Positions 27,947 to 36,918 of a stretch of DNA of 56,689 nt are shown here, piece by piece; position 1 is the first letter of the stretch; the number at the start of each line of letters is the position of its first letter. The DNA comes from an uncultured Prochlorococcus sp. (GTDB lineage Bacteria > Cyanobacteriota > Cyanobacteriia > PCC-6307 > Cyanobiaceae). The position numbers and the translations under genes are program-made. A model generated the notes under the pieces. The model was not told where the DNA came from, made no database searches, and worked only from the letters and a program-made list of their open reading frames with translations. The DNA lies in the NCBI GenBank assembly GCA_902525585.1, contig CABZHQ010000008.1, positions 1 through 56,689 on the forward strand. Direction: 5' to 3'.

Positions 27947-28255
27947 TTAACCTTTTGACTCGCCTTTAGTAACCTTTTTGGTAAATGAAATTGTTTTCGA
28001 AAACATTTGGAATCCTGTGACGAGCATCCATAAAACTCCAAGGGAATTAAATATTACGTATATAAGTTCTCCATTATCTCCAAGCCATTCGCCCTCATGG
28101 AGAGACATTAACCAATGTACTTGTTCTCTAGAGTAACCCAGTAAATCTTTTGAAACCCTATAAAGAAGACCAGTAATTGAAGATATAAATAAAGGAAGAA
28201 AAATCCAGGGCGCCAAAGCCTTATGAAATTGCCTAGAATTAAATAAAGTTTTCAT
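27947..28255 (-). CDS. PepSY-associated-like membrane protein, hypothetical
   Basis: 102 residues from the ATG at 28255 (the frame reaches a TTG at 28270). Two hydrophobic helices (about residues 14-32 and 62-83) flank a polar loop with conserved-looking [15 protein letters not shown]. The H-x-G-E pattern and the [26 protein letters not shown] first helix recall PepSY-associated transmembrane proteins. It is upstream of rplS by 23 bases on the same strand. Function unknown. Confidence 0.7.
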   Translation of the reverse strand: MKTLFNSRQFHKALAPWIFLPLFISSITGLLYRVSKDLLGYSREQVHWLMSLHEGEWLGDNGELIYVIFNSLGVLWMLVTGFQMFSKTISFTKKVTKGESKG

Positions 28256-28349
28256 TTTCGTTTTTTCCAATTGTTATTGATAGATTTAAGGTAGCCAAGA
28301 TCATAAAGGCTATTTTGAACATATTTACTTATTACTATTATTTATTCCA

Positions 28350-29189
28350 ATGAGACATTTTGCAGATCTTTTGTTAAATAAAAATAATTCCAAACCTAAT
28401 GATCAAGTTCCTTTTATTCAAAGGAGAAGAGGTATAGAAATAAAGTCTTCACGGGAAATAAATTTGATGAAAAAATCTAGCAGAATCGTAGCTACTGTTT
28501 TGAGAGAAATTAATGACTTAATCAAACCTGGAATGAGTACAAAAGATTTAGATGATTTCGCAGAAAAGAGGATAAAAAGTTTTGGAGCTGTGCCAAGTTT
28601 TAAGGGCTACCATGGATTCCCTGCTAGTATTTGTTCTAGCATTAATAATGAGGTTGTCCACGGTATTCCAAGTAAAAATAAAATAATTAAAAATGGTGAC
28701 TTGGTTAAAATTGATACAGGGGCATATTTAGATGGTTTCCATGGAGATAGTTGTATATCAATTTGTGTAGGAGAAGTTAGTCCAAAGGCTCAAAAACTTA
28801 GTGATATAGCTTTTAAAGCATTGTATGCGGGCCTTTCGAAAATCAAAGCCGGGAATACACTTCTAGATGTGGCTGGGGAAATTGAAGACGTTGTTGTAAA
28901 AAATGGCTTTAGTGTTGTAGAAGACTATACAGGTCATGGAGTTGGACGAAATCTTCATGAAGAACCATCGGTATTTAATTTTCGGACCAAAGAATTGCCT
29001 AACGTAGTCCTTCGCGAAGGAATGACATTAGCGGTGGAACCTATTGTTAATGAAGGGACTAAATTTTGCAAAACACTAAATGATAGATGGACCGTAATAA
29101 CAAAAGATGGAAAACTATCGGCCCAATGGGAACATACAATAGTTGTTTTTAAAGATGGTATTGAAATATTGACAGATCGAGATTTTTAG
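28350..29189 (+). CDS. map: Methionine aminopeptidase, type I
   Basis: Removes the initiator Met from nascent proteins. The 279-residue product has all metal ligands: D122 (KIDTG), D133 (FHGDS), H196 (TGHGVGR), E230 (AVEPI) and E261 (WEHTIVV), plus substrate His H104. It carries an N-terminal extension of about 28 basic residues before the usual start ([15 protein letters not shown]), as in several cyanobacterial paralogues. Confidence 0.95.
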   Translation: MRHFADLLLNKNNSKPNDQVPFIQRRRGIEIKSSREINLMKKSSRIVATVLREINDLIKPGMSTKDLDDFAEKRIKSFGAVPSFKGYHGFPASICSSINNEVVHGIPSKNKIIKNGDLVKIDTGAYLDGFHGDSCISICVGEVSPKAQKLSDIAFKALYAGLSKIKAGNTLLDVAGEIEDVVVKNGFSVVEDYTGHGVGRNLHEEPSVFNFRTKELPNVVLREGMTLAVEPIVNEGTKFCKTLNDRWTVITKDGKLSAQWEHTIVVFKDGIEILTDRDF

Positions 29190-29192
29190 TAA

Positions 29193-29912
29193 CTAAGATT
29201 TATATTTATAGATAATTTGACAATATAAAAAATTAAAAAATTCTTTCAATGGGAAAAGTACATATGTTAAAGGGTTTGGACTTATTATTACTAAATAATT
29301 TTTTGAATTGGCTAAATCATAAATTTTTTTAGAAACAAATTTTGGACTCATTATCCCGAGAGGATTTAATTCTGATTTAAAAGGCCCTAAGATGATTTTT
29401 TTAATTATTAATTTTTTCTTTGTATTTTTGTCCAGTAGATTTTTTTTGAAAGAAACTAATTGACCAATAAGGGATTTACTAATCTCATATGACGGATTTA
29501 GAGCGGGTAATATTTCTGCTTCAGATGTATTTATCCAAATCTCTTTTTTTATTTGTGAATCATTGCTTAGAGCAATATCTTCAAATAAATTTAAAAATTT
29601 GAATTTGCTTAATGCATTTATCTCAATTGAGTTTTCATAATTAGAATTTTCTCTACTCAAATCATAGATACCATGGTTCAAAATTAAAATGTCTATATTC
29701 TCTAATTGTTTTTTTAATGATGACTCCTTCCCACATTCCCATTTAATCCATTCATTTGGAGATTCAAGATTTATTTCATAATTAGTTTTACTATGAGTAA
29801 ATCCAATCACTTTAAATCCTTTTTGTCGAAACAACTTTGTTAATTCTTTCCCTAGCGCACCTGAGGCTCCAGTAATCCCTATGGTTTTTTCGTTTTTGGT
29901 TGGATTTATCAT
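29193..29912 (-). CDS. Short-chain dehydrogenase/reductase family protein
   Basis: 239 residues with an N-terminal Rossmann motif GITGASGALGKEL (12-24), NHG in place of NNAG (ILILNHGIYD), and a YEISK motif (Y-x3-K) preceded by a Ser-containing strand (INTSEAE), so the catalytic set looks intact. The C-terminal part ends in a hydrophobic/aromatic stretch (YVLFPLKEFFNFLYCQIIYKYK) that could lie on a membrane. Substrate unknown; some relatives act on sterols or lipids. It is convergent with map, 3 bases apart. Confidence 0.8.
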   Translation of the reverse strand: MINPTKNEKTIGITGASGALGKELTKLFRQKGFKVIGFTHSKTNYEINLESPNEWIKWECGKESSLKKQLENIDILILNHGIYDLSRENSNYENSIEINALSKFKFLNLFEDIALSNDSQIKKEIWINTSEAEILPALNPSYEISKSLIGQLVSFKKNLLDKNTKKKLIIKKIILGPFKSELNPLGIMSPKFVSKKIYDLANSKNYLVIISPNPLTYVLFPLKEFFNFLYCQIIYKYKS

Positions 29913-30066
29913 TTTGCTTGATTTTTATGAGATACCAAATAATTAAAATAAATTTACCAAAAAAAGATTATTTATTTTTTTATTTGATTAAAACTCATAA
30001 ATAAATATTTGTTTAGTTCTGAAAAAAATATTATCTTAGACCTATTAATAAATAATTTACTAAATT

Positions 30067-31176
30067 ATGAGCGATATATTATTAATTGGCTCATGTGAGC
30101 CATTTAGTGGTAAGTCTGCAATGGTTCTTGGGATAGCAAAAAAACTTTTACAGAAGAAAAAAAAAGTACGCATTGGAAAACCTTTAGCAACGTGTATTGA
30201 ACTTACAAATCTTCCCTCAATGTCTTATGAAGGATTAATAGATGATGATGTTAAGTTTATTGGATCAACGTTAAATATCGAAGAGGAGAATTTAATTTCT
30301 TCAGTAGGGTTATTGGATAATATCTCAGCTGAAAAAAGAATCTTCAATAAAGACTTACTCCCAGGAAAAGGTTTTGATCAGATTGAAGGATTGGTTAATG
30401 ATGATTTTGAAGGTCTTAATATTTTAGAGGCAGCCGGAAGTCTTCATGAGGGTATGATTTATGGCTTAAGTCTCCCACAACTAGCTAAGGATTTAGATGC
30501 CAAAGTTTTAATTGTGAATTTATGGGAAGATTGTAAAAGTGTAGATGCATTACTTGATGCGAAAAAACAATTAGGTGAGAAATTGGCTGGAGTTGTATTA
30601 AATGGAGTTTTGCCGCAAGAACTCGAAAAAGTAAAAAATGAAATAATACCCTCTCTTAAGGATCTGGATATTGAAGTGTTTGGAGTGATGCCTAAATCGC
30701 CACTTCTTAGAAGTGTCACCGTAGGTGAGCTTGTAAGAAGGCTAGATGCCCAAGTAATTTGTTGCCCTGAAAAAGATCAATTGCTAGTTGAAACATTAAG
30801 CATTGGTGCAATGGGGGTAAATTCTGCAATGGAATTTTTCAGGAGAAGACGAAATATGGCTGTAGTTACTGGAGCTGATAGAACTGATATCCAACTTGCT
30901 GCTTTGGAGGCTTCGACTCAATGCCTTATTTTAACTGGTTTAGGAGATCCTTTGTCACAATTGATTCATAGAGCAGAGGAATTGGAGGTGCCAATTTTAA
31001 AGGTGGAATTAGATACTCTTTCCTCCGTGGAAATTATTGAACAAGCTTTTGGTCATGTCAGAATTCATGAATCAATTAAAGCTTCTTATGCTATTCAATT
31101 AGTTCAAGAGCATGTAAATCTAAAAAGAATTCTTGAAAAAATAGATTTTCCCTGCAATTTTTCAGATAAATGCTAA
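30067..31176 (+). CDS. P-loop (BioD/PtaN-like) plus DRTGG domain protein
   Basis: 369 residues. The N-terminal half has a Walker A-type motif GSCEPFSGKS (8-17) and the BioD/CobB/PtaN fold pattern (ILEAAGSLHEG around 119-128; VVLNGVLP around 176-183). The C-terminal half is a DRTGG domain, read here as VTGADRTDIQLAAL (about 267-280) with CLILTGLGDP. This is the N-terminal and middle part of large phosphotransacetylases, but the catalytic PTA domain is absent, so it is probably a nucleotide-responsive regulator. It runs into a SLOG-like gene 25 bases later. Confidence 0.8.
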   Translation: MSDILLIGSCEPFSGKSAMVLGIAKKLLQKKKKVRIGKPLATCIELTNLPSMSYEGLIDDDVKFIGSTLNIEEENLISSVGLLDNISAEKRIFNKDLLPGKGFDQIEGLVNDDFEGLNILEAAGSLHEGMIYGLSLPQLAKDLDAKVLIVNLWEDCKSVDALLDAKKQLGEKLAGVVLNGVLPQELEKVKNEIIPSLKDLDIEVFGVMPKSPLLRSVTVGELVRRLDAQVICCPEKDQLLVETLSIGAMGVNSAMEFFRRRRNMAVVTGADRTDIQLAALEASTQCLILTGLGDPLSQLIHRAEELEVPILKVELDTLSSVEIIEQAFGHVRIHESIKASYAIQLVQEHVNLKRILEKIDFPCNFSDKC

Positions 31177-31201
31177 TTTCAAATATAGGAACTTTATTAT
31201 T

Positions 31202-31714
31202 TTGAGTCGCTCTTTAGATCTACCAGCAACTGAAGGTGTTGATGCCTTAGCTCAAGAACTTGCAAAACTCCAAGATAATGGAAAAAGGAGAATTGCTTTT
31301 TTAGGTAGTAGACACGTACCGGTCGTAGATATCCACTTAATTGAGTTGATAGCAAGGTCGTTAGCAGAGGAAGGACATAATATCCTTACGTCTGGATCTC
31401 AAGGTGTTAATGCAGCTGTTATTCGAGCTGTCTTAGATATTAATCCATCATTATTAACTGTTTTATTACCACAAAGTCTTGATAGACAAATTCCTGAAAT
31501 AAAGGACCAACTTGAGAGGGTTATGCATTTGGTTGAAAAAAGTGAAAATGATGAATTACCTTTGCCACTTGCAAGTAGTCTTTGTAATCAAGAAATTATT
31601 ACTAGATGCGATCAATTAATATGTTTTGCATTTCACGATAGTGAAACTTTGCTCAATAGTTGTAGATGTGCTGAAGAAATGGGCAAAGTGGTTAGTTTGT
31701 TATTTTTTGATTAA
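31202..31714 (+). CDS. SLOG/DprA-like Rossmann-fold protein, hypothetical
   Basis: 170 residues from a TTG at 31202. It shows the signature pieces of the SLOG superfamily: RIAFLGSRH (30-38), LTSGSQGVNAAVIRA (62-76), and CNQEIITRCDQLICFA followed by CAEEMGKVV (128-164), which line up with the GSR, SGGAxGID and RNR..D..S..T..A..lGkPV motifs of DprA/LOG proteins. Members bind nucleotides or nucleotide-derived signals. It directly follows the P-loop/DRTGG gene, so the two may act together. No catalytic role can be assigned. Confidence 0.7.
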   Translation: MSRSLDLPATEGVDALAQELAKLQDNGKRRIAFLGSRHVPVVDIHLIELIARSLAEEGHNILTSGSQGVNAAVIRAVLDINPSLLTVLLPQSLDRQIPEIKDQLERVMHLVEKSENDELPLPLASSLCNQEIITRCDQLICFAFHDSETLLNSCRCAEEMGKVVSLLFFD

Positions 31715-31780
31715 ATTAATCCATTTCCCCTTATTAAAAGATGATTTATGCTAATAATGTTTAGCGTTTAATAATTTACT

Positions 31781-32278
31781 ATGGCAGAAAGTTTTTCATT
31801 TGATGTAGTTTCTGATTTTGATAGACAAGAATTAGTCAATACTTTGGATCAAGTTAAAAGGGAAATTTCTCAGCGTTACGATTTGAAGGGCACGGATACT
31901 TCAGTTGAATTAGATAAAGAAAATATTTTTATAATCACCAATAGCGAACTAACCTTAAATTCTTTAAATGACATAATTAGACAAAAGGCAATAAAAAGAA
32001 AATTATCTTTAAAAATATTTGACTACGGTGAAATTGAAATAGTTAGCGGTAATAGAATTAAACAGACAATTTTATTAAAAAAAGGAATTAAACAAGAAAT
32101 TGCAAAAAAAATTAGTAAAAATATAAGAGATCAAATAAAAAAAATTAATGTCAGTATCAACGGAGAAACTCTCAGAGTAGCTAGTAAGAGCAAAAATGAT
32201 CTTCAATTAGCAATTAAGCTTGTTAGTGAGTTGGAAGAGTCTTTGAATATTCCTCTAAAAGCTAATAACTTTAGATAA
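31781..32278 (+). CDS. YajQ family protein (UPF0234)
   Basis: 165 residues with the YajQ features: SFDVVSDFDRQELVNTLDQVKREISQRYD at the start, then LKGTDTSVEL, KRKLSLKIFDYGEIE, VSGNRIKQTI and the end VRVASKSKNDLQ-like stretch LRVASKSKNDLQLAIKLV. Some family members bind cyclic di-GMP and act with transcription regulators, but whether this one does is unknown. Soluble, with two ferredoxin-like halves expected. Confidence 0.88.
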   Translation: MAESFSFDVVSDFDRQELVNTLDQVKREISQRYDLKGTDTSVELDKENIFIITNSELTLNSLNDIIRQKAIKRKLSLKIFDYGEIEIVSGNRIKQTILLKKGIKQEIAKKISKNIRDQIKKINVSINGETLRVASKSKNDLQLAIKLVSELEESLNIPLKANNFR

Positions 32279-32303
32279 AATTCTAGTAGGATTATTTTAA
32301 AAT

Positions 32304-32513
32304 ATGGCAGATCATTCAGAATCTCTCATTAAATCACTTATTAAGAAGGTAAAAGAATATCCTCGTTTTTCAAAAGGAGAAATAGAGAAATTTTGTTGGA
32401 TGGCGGTACATGAGCATAAGCATGGTGTTTTACCCTCTGAATATGACATAAGGGAGATAGATGAGGATCTTTATTTAGAACTTTTGCAAGAATTTAAATC
32501 CAATATCCACTAA
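32304..32513 (+). CDS. Small acidic hypothetical protein
   Basis: 69 residues, MADHSESLIKSLIKKVKEYPRFSKGEIEKFCWMAVHEHKHG..., entirely soluble and probably helical. A His cluster (HEHKHG) and one Cys could bind a metal, but this is only a pattern. It starts 25 bases after the yajQ-like gene on the same strand, so the two may be co-transcribed. Not recognised. Confidence 0.65.
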   Translation: MADHSESLIKSLIKKVKEYPRFSKGEIEKFCWMAVHEHKHGVLPSEYDIREIDEDLYLELLQEFKSNIH

Positions 32514-32621
32514 AAATATCTGTATACAAATTCACAATTATTAAAAAAATATTTTAATTAAATGTCTTATTAATGCACTAATTAGTCTATTTAAATATGA
32601 TTAACTAAAAGAAAAAATTTA

Positions 32622-33425
32622 ATGTCAACATCCTTTAAAAATGTCACACCAACAGGTCCTGGTGGCACAGCAACATTACTGATTGTATTGTCTTTTACTG
32701 GCTTTCTTTTACTTACCCAATCTCTTTTTGTTGTGCCTTCAGGACAAGTTGCAGTTGTTACAACATTAGGGAAAGTAAGTGGACCCTCAAGAAGAGCTGG
32801 TTTAAACTTTAAACTTCCATTTATTCAGTCTGTATATCCATTTGATATAAAAACTCAAGTTCAACCTGAAAAATTTGAAACTTTAACTAAAGATCTTCAA
32901 GTTATTAGAGCTACCGCTACTGTTAAATACTCAGTAAAACCTAACGAAGCAGGAAGGATTTTCGCAACAATTGCAAGCAGAAATAGTGATGTTTATCAGA
33001 AAATTGTTCAGCCATCTTTGCTAAAAGCTCTTAAATCGGTTTTTTCTCAATATGAGCTAGAAACAATTGCTACTGAATTCGCAGTGATTTCTGAGAAAGT
33101 GGGAGATACTGTTGCAAAAGAACTAAATTCATTCGATTACGTAGATGTTAAAAGTTTAGATCTTACTGGATTAGAAATTGCTGAAGAATATAGAGCTGCT
33201 ATTGAACAAAAGCAAATAGCTGGTCAGCAACTACTTAGAGCAAAGACAGAAGTTGAAATTGCAGAACAAGAAGCACTTAGATATGAGACATTAAATAGAA
33301 GTCTTGACGATCAGGTACTTTTTAAATTATTCCTCGACAAATGGGATGGTAGTACACAGGTTGTTCCTGGCTTACCAGGTTCAGAAGGAGGTACTCCCCC
33401 AGTAATAGTTGGTGGTAGACGATAA
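32622..33425 (+). CDS. SPFH (band 7 / prohibitin-like) membrane protein
   Basis: 267 residues. One N-terminal membrane anchor (about 20-41), then the SPFH domain beginning VVPSGQVAVVTTLGKV and containing SLKALKSVFSQYELETI, then a coiled-coil region with EEYRAAIEQKQIAGQQLLRAKTEVEIAEQEA (about 187-217). The C-terminus is Gly/Pro-rich (VPGLPGSEGGTPPVIVGGRR). Prohibitin-type proteins form ring assemblies and scaffold membrane proteases such as FtsH; in cyanobacteria they sit in plasma or thylakoid membranes. Confidence 0.9.
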   Translation: MSTSFKNVTPTGPGGTATLLIVLSFTGFLLLTQSLFVVPSGQVAVVTTLGKVSGPSRRAGLNFKLPFIQSVYPFDIKTQVQPEKFETLTKDLQVIRATATVKYSVKPNEAGRIFATIASRNSDVYQKIVQPSLLKALKSVFSQYELETIATEFAVISEKVGDTVAKELNSFDYVDVKSLDLTGLEIAEEYRAAIEQKQIAGQQLLRAKTEVEIAEQEALRYETLNRSLDDQVLFKLFLDKWDGSTQVVPGLPGSEGGTPPVIVGGRR

Positions 33426-33454
33426 TTATTTAGATATAATGTTTCTAAAGTTTA

Positions 33455-33504
33455 AATCATTTACTTATTTTTCTTTAAGGAACGAATAGTAAATGATTAT
33501 TTTT
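33455..33504 (+). terminator. Terminator downstream of the SPFH gene
   Basis: AATCATTTAC (33455-33464) pairs perfectly with GTAAATGATT (33489-33498) across a 24-base loop, and six T residues follow at 33500-33505. The right arm overlaps the stop codon of convergent hemL (33497-33499). Confidence 0.6.
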
Positions 33505-34798
33505 TAATTGCATTAAAAGATTCGTCAAAAGCTTCAATAGTTTTATCAATTTCTTCTTCGCTGTGAGCTAGTGATGTGAAACCGGCTTCGAAGGGGCTTG
33601 GCGCTAGGTAAATTCCTCTTCGAAGCATTTCTCTATGCAACTTACCAAAAAGTTCCGCATCATTTGTTTTTGCTTCATCAAAGTTCCTAACTGGCCCATC
33701 GCATAAGAAAAATCCAAACATAGCGCTTACACTTCCACCGTTAATAGCAATACCGTTATTTTCTGCAGACTGAATAATTCCTTCTATTAATCTAGACGTT
33801 ATTGAGTCAAGTTTATCGTAGGTACCATCTTGTTTGAGCAGTTCAAGAGTTTTTATCCCAGCAGTCATTGCGAGTGGATTCCCACTCAAAGTACCTGCTT
33901 GGTATACCGGCCCTGAAGGGGCAACCATTGACATTATTTCTTTCTTGCCTCCATAAGCTCCAACAGGCAGGCCTCCACCAATTACTTTCCCAAGGGTTGT
34001 TAAATCAGGAGTAACCCCAAATTTTTCTTGAGCTCCTCCATAACTTATTCTGAATCCAGTCATAACTTCGTCAAAAACCAATAAGGAACCATTCTCAGTG
34101 GTTAATTCCCTTAATCCCTCCAAGAATCCAGGTTCTGGAGTAATAAATCCAGCATTACCAACGATAGGCTCAAGAATAACCCCCGAAATGGCATCAGGAT
34201 TTTCAGAAAATAATTTTTTTACTGCTTCAAGGTCATTGTAGGGAGCAGTAAGTGTGTTAGCAGTTGTTGAACGTGGAACACCTGGAGAATCTGGCAAACC
34301 GAGAGTGGCTACACCTGATCCTGCTTTTACTAAAAACATATCTGCATGACCGTGATAGCAACCGTCAAATTTGATAACTTTATCTCTTCCAGTAAATGCT
34401 CGCATAAGTCTTAAAACAGCCATGCATGCTTCAGTTCCACTATTGACAAATCTAACCATTTCTACAGATGGGACTGCATCTATTACCATTTCAGCAAGTT
34501 GGTTCTCTAGAACGCATGGAGCACCAAAGCTAGTTCCTTTCTCTATTGCTTCCTGTAATGCCGTTGTAACTTCAGGGTGGGCATGTCCGCATATAGCAGG
34601 TCCCCAGCTTCCTATGTAGTCGATATATCTATTTCCATCAATATCCCAAGCAAAAGGACCTTTGACTCTATCAAAAACAATTGGTTGGCCTCCTACAGAC
34701 TTAAAAGCTCTTACTGGAGAGCTTACTCCTCCTGGCATTAGTTGTTGGGCGTCAGAGAAAATTTCTTCTGATTTTGTGTAATTTAATATGTCAGTCAC
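33497..34798 (-). CDS. hemL: Glutamate-1-semialdehyde 2,1-aminomutase
   Basis: PLP enzyme making 5-aminolevulinate in the C5 pathway, the start of chlorophyll and heme synthesis. The 433-residue product has the PLP lysine K271 ([14 protein letters not shown]), the cofactor Asp D243 in [21 protein letters not shown] at 120-130 and YHGHADMFL. The start is GTG at 34798. It works upstream of hemC, also in this window. Confidence 0.97.
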   Translation of the reverse strand: MTDILNYTKSEEIFSDAQQLMPGGVSSPVRAFKSVGGQPIVFDRVKGPFAWDIDGNRYIDYIGSWGPAICGHAHPEVTTALQEAIEKGTSFGAPCVLENQLAEMVIDAVPSVEMVRFVNSGTEACMAVLRLMRAFTGRDKVIKFDGCYHGHADMFLVKAGSGVATLGLPDSPGVPRSTTANTLTAPYNDLEAVKKLFSENPDAISGVILEPIVGNAGFITPEPGFLEGLRELTTENGSLLVFDEVMTGFRISYGGAQEKFGVTPDLTTLGKVIGGGLPVGAYGGKKEIMSMVAPSGPVYQAGTLSGNPLAMTAGIKTLELLKQDGTYDKLDSITSRLIEGIIQSAENNGIAINGGSVSAMFGFFLCDGPVRNFDEAKTNDAELFGKLHREMLRRGIYLAPSPFEAGFTSLAHSEEEIDKTIEAFDESFNAIKK

Positions 34799-35024
34799 AA
34801 TTTAGCTAAATGATGTTTTGAGAAAAATCTAGTCATGTTCTAAATTAGAAATAAGTAAAAACTTTGTCAATCAGATTGAAATTCTACATTATGATATTTT
34901 TATTGCGATAGTTTGGATTGTAAATTATTAATTTTAAAGAAATCATGATAAAAAATAATATTACTTTTAATAACTCTTTATTAATAAGCGTTTTCAAGCA
35001 TTAAAGAAATTCAATTTATTTTAT
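34799..35024. other. AT-rich intergenic region upstream of hemL
   Basis: 226 bases between hemL and xthA, both on the minus strand. It should hold the hemL promoter. The only ATG frames are under 20 codons and look like chance. I see no tRNA, strong hairpin or recognisable operator. Confidence 0.5.
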
Positions 35025-35870
35025 TTATATTTCGAATAAATTATCCTCCTCCTCAAAAAAATCTTCATTTATTTCGTTTAAGTCAAGATCTATCATTACT
35101 GGGGCATGATCACTTGGACGCAAATTACCTCTAGGGGAGCTGTCTATGACACAACTTTTAAGTTTTGATGACAGTTCTTTGCTGATATATATATGGTCTA
35201 TTCTCCAACCTTTATTTAATTCAAATGCGTTATTACGGTAATCCCACCAACTCCAATGGCCAGTATTTTGTTCATAAATCCTGAACGAATCTATTAATCT
35301 TTTTTTCAGAACATTATTTAGTGCACTTCTCTCTATCTCAGATGCCATTATTCCTCCTTCATATTTCTTTGGATCATGAATATCCAAGTTAGATGGAGCA
35401 ACATTAAAATCACCCATGAGACATATTAATTCTCCTTTTTTTTCTTGCTCATCCAAAAATGAAGCTAAACAATTTAGCCAATTAATTTTGTATTCGAACT
35501 TACTAGATTCTAGAGAAGATCCATTTGGAACATAGACATTTATAATTTTAATGCCATTAATATCAGCAGAAATCAATCTTTTTTGATCTAGGAAAATTTC
35601 GATATTTTGATTAGAGTCATTACAACCGTAGAATCCTTTTTTAACATTTTCTGGCTTTATTTTGGAAATAATAGCCACACCATTGTATGATTTTTGTCCG
35701 TAAATCTCTACTGAGTATCCTATTTTTTCAAAAGGTTTAACAGGGAAACTATCGTCCATTACTTTTGTTTCCTGCAAACATAGAATATCTGGATTGGATT
35801 GATTAATCCAATCTAATATTTGTGGAAGTCTAGTTCTTATAGAGTTAACATTCCAAGTTGCTATTAACAA
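35025..35870 (-). CDS. xthA: Exodeoxyribonuclease III
   Basis: AP endonuclease and 3'-5' exonuclease of base excision repair, 281 residues. The family motifs are IATWNVNSIRTRL at the N-terminus, ILCLQETKV (metal-binding Glu), GDFNVAPSNLDIHDP, WRIDHIYIS and the final PSDHAPVMIDL with the catalytic His. Start is TTG at 35870, giving the usual MLIATWNVNS opening. The acidic tail EINEDFFEEEDNLFEI is a lineage-specific extension. Confidence 0.95.
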   Translation of the reverse strand: MLIATWNVNSIRTRLPQILDWINQSNPDILCLQETKVMDDSFPVKPFEKIGYSVEIYGQKSYNGVAIISKIKPENVKKGFYGCNDSNQNIEIFLDQKRLISADINGIKIINVYVPNGSSLESSKFEYKINWLNCLASFLDEQEKKGELICLMGDFNVAPSNLDIHDPKKYEGGIMASEIERSALNNVLKKRLIDSFRIYEQNTGHWSWWDYRNNAFELNKGWRIDHIYISKELSSKLKSCVIDSSPRGNLRPSDHAPVMIDLDLNEINEDFFEEEDNLFEI

Positions 35871-35941
35871 ATTTCTACGAAATTATGTAAAATTAAAATA
35901 GCAAGAAATTTTGGCGTTAAAGAATTTTGAAATTAAATAAA

Positions 35942-36226
35942 ATGAAAAATTACTTTTGCAAAAGCGTTTTTAAACCAATTACGGTTGTAATATTTTTTAG
36001 TTTATTTATTCCCTTAAAAAGTGATTACCTAAATGCTGAATATTTATTTGAAGAATTAGAAATCGATACCTCAACTAAAACAGATGATGATAGTTCAGCT
36101 CTTCCAACTAATCCTTTTGAACTTGTGGAAATGATTCGGAGACAAAATAGTATGAATGATGCCACTGATCCTTCTGATGCTATTGACGATGCTTTAAAGT
36201 CTTTTAATAGTTTGGAGGAAAATTAA
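35942..36226 (+). CDS. Secreted or membrane-anchored hypothetical protein
   Basis: 94 residues from the ATG at 35942 (the frame opens at a TTG at 35927). The N-terminus has a basic region and one hydrophobic segment (about residues 14-27, VVIFFSLFIPL) that could be a signal peptide or anchor. The rest is acidic, with NPFELVEMIRRQNSMNDATDPSDAIDDALKSF predicted helical. Many picocyanobacteria carry a short secreted protein of this sort; function unknown. Confidence 0.65.
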   Translation: MKNYFCKSVFKPITVVIFFSLFIPLKSDYLNAEYLFEELEIDTSTKTDDDSSALPTNPFELVEMIRRQNSMNDATDPSDAIDDALKSFNSLEEN

Positions 36227-36266
36227 GAAATTTAATAAGATAAATTGTTATTTTCAAATTTTTAAT

Positions 36267-36866
36267 ATGTTAAAAAACCCTATCCCAAAAGTTACTAACC
36301 AATTACAGCATAGAGCGATCGGTATTATTAATGGTAAATTCACTCCCCTTAGTAATGAACAATTAAATAGAGGCTTTTTAATTGACAATAAAGACGAAAA
36401 AATTGAAACAGTAGTTCTTGGAAAAGCATTATCACTTTTAAAAAAGCATATTGATTTAAAGAAAAGTTATTATTGGATTGTTTATCCAAAGAATAAAAAT
36501 ACTCAAAACTTACATTTACAAGTTGCAGGTATATGGGATCCCTATCAACTGAATAATTTCCCCAATGATTCTTCAAAAACTAACTTCTCAAAATTATTAG
36601 AAGAATTAGATCTAAAAGACAATTATTTTTCTGTTAGAGGAGAATTAGTTTTTGTTAACACTCAAAAGAAAGAAATTGTTATCAAAATTAACCCTGCTAT
36701 AAAGTCAAAAAATTTAAAAAATAAAAACTTTAAATTAGTCATAAAAGGAGAGCTTTCTCTTGAACTTTTGCATAGCTTTGTAAGTTTAGATATCAACAGA
36801 GATGGAAATTCTTTGCAATTAATAAGTTACGAAGTGATTGAAAAAAATCTTTCTAAAAATAACTAG
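36267..36866 (+). CDS. Hypothetical protein
   Basis: 199 residues, not recognised. No signal or membrane segment. Mixed alpha/beta composition with a basic N-terminus (HRAIGIINGKFTPLSNEQLNRGFLID), a WIVYPK strand, and a C-terminal stretch rich in beta-type residues (YFSVRGELVFVNTQKKEIVIKINP...FKLVIKGELSLEL). The pattern VRGEL...KGEL suggests an OB- or barrel-like fold, as in some cyanobacterial proteins of unknown role. It lies 40 bases after the small secreted protein gene and 52 before larC on the same strand. Confidence 0.65.
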   Translation: MLKNPIPKVTNQLQHRAIGIINGKFTPLSNEQLNRGFLIDNKDEKIETVVLGKALSLLKKHIDLKKSYYWIVYPKNKNTQNLHLQVAGIWDPYQLNNFPNDSSKTNFSKLLEELDLKDNYFSVRGELVFVNTQKKEIVIKINPAIKSKNLKNKNFKLVIKGELSLELLHSFVSLDINRDGNSLQLISYEVIEKNLSKNN

Positions 36867-36918
36867 AATGAAAGATTGATTTCCACCGCAATTTTACCAG
36901 TTAAGAAATCTATGATTT

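Noticed and set aside
34935..35003. Short ATG frames of under 20 codons between hemL and xthA.
   Set aside because: AT-rich, no ribosome-binding site and no protein-like pattern.
36349..36576. Minus-strand frame inside the 199-residue hypothetical gene.
   Set aside because: The plus-strand gene is longer and fits the operon-like spacing; the antisense frame has no support.
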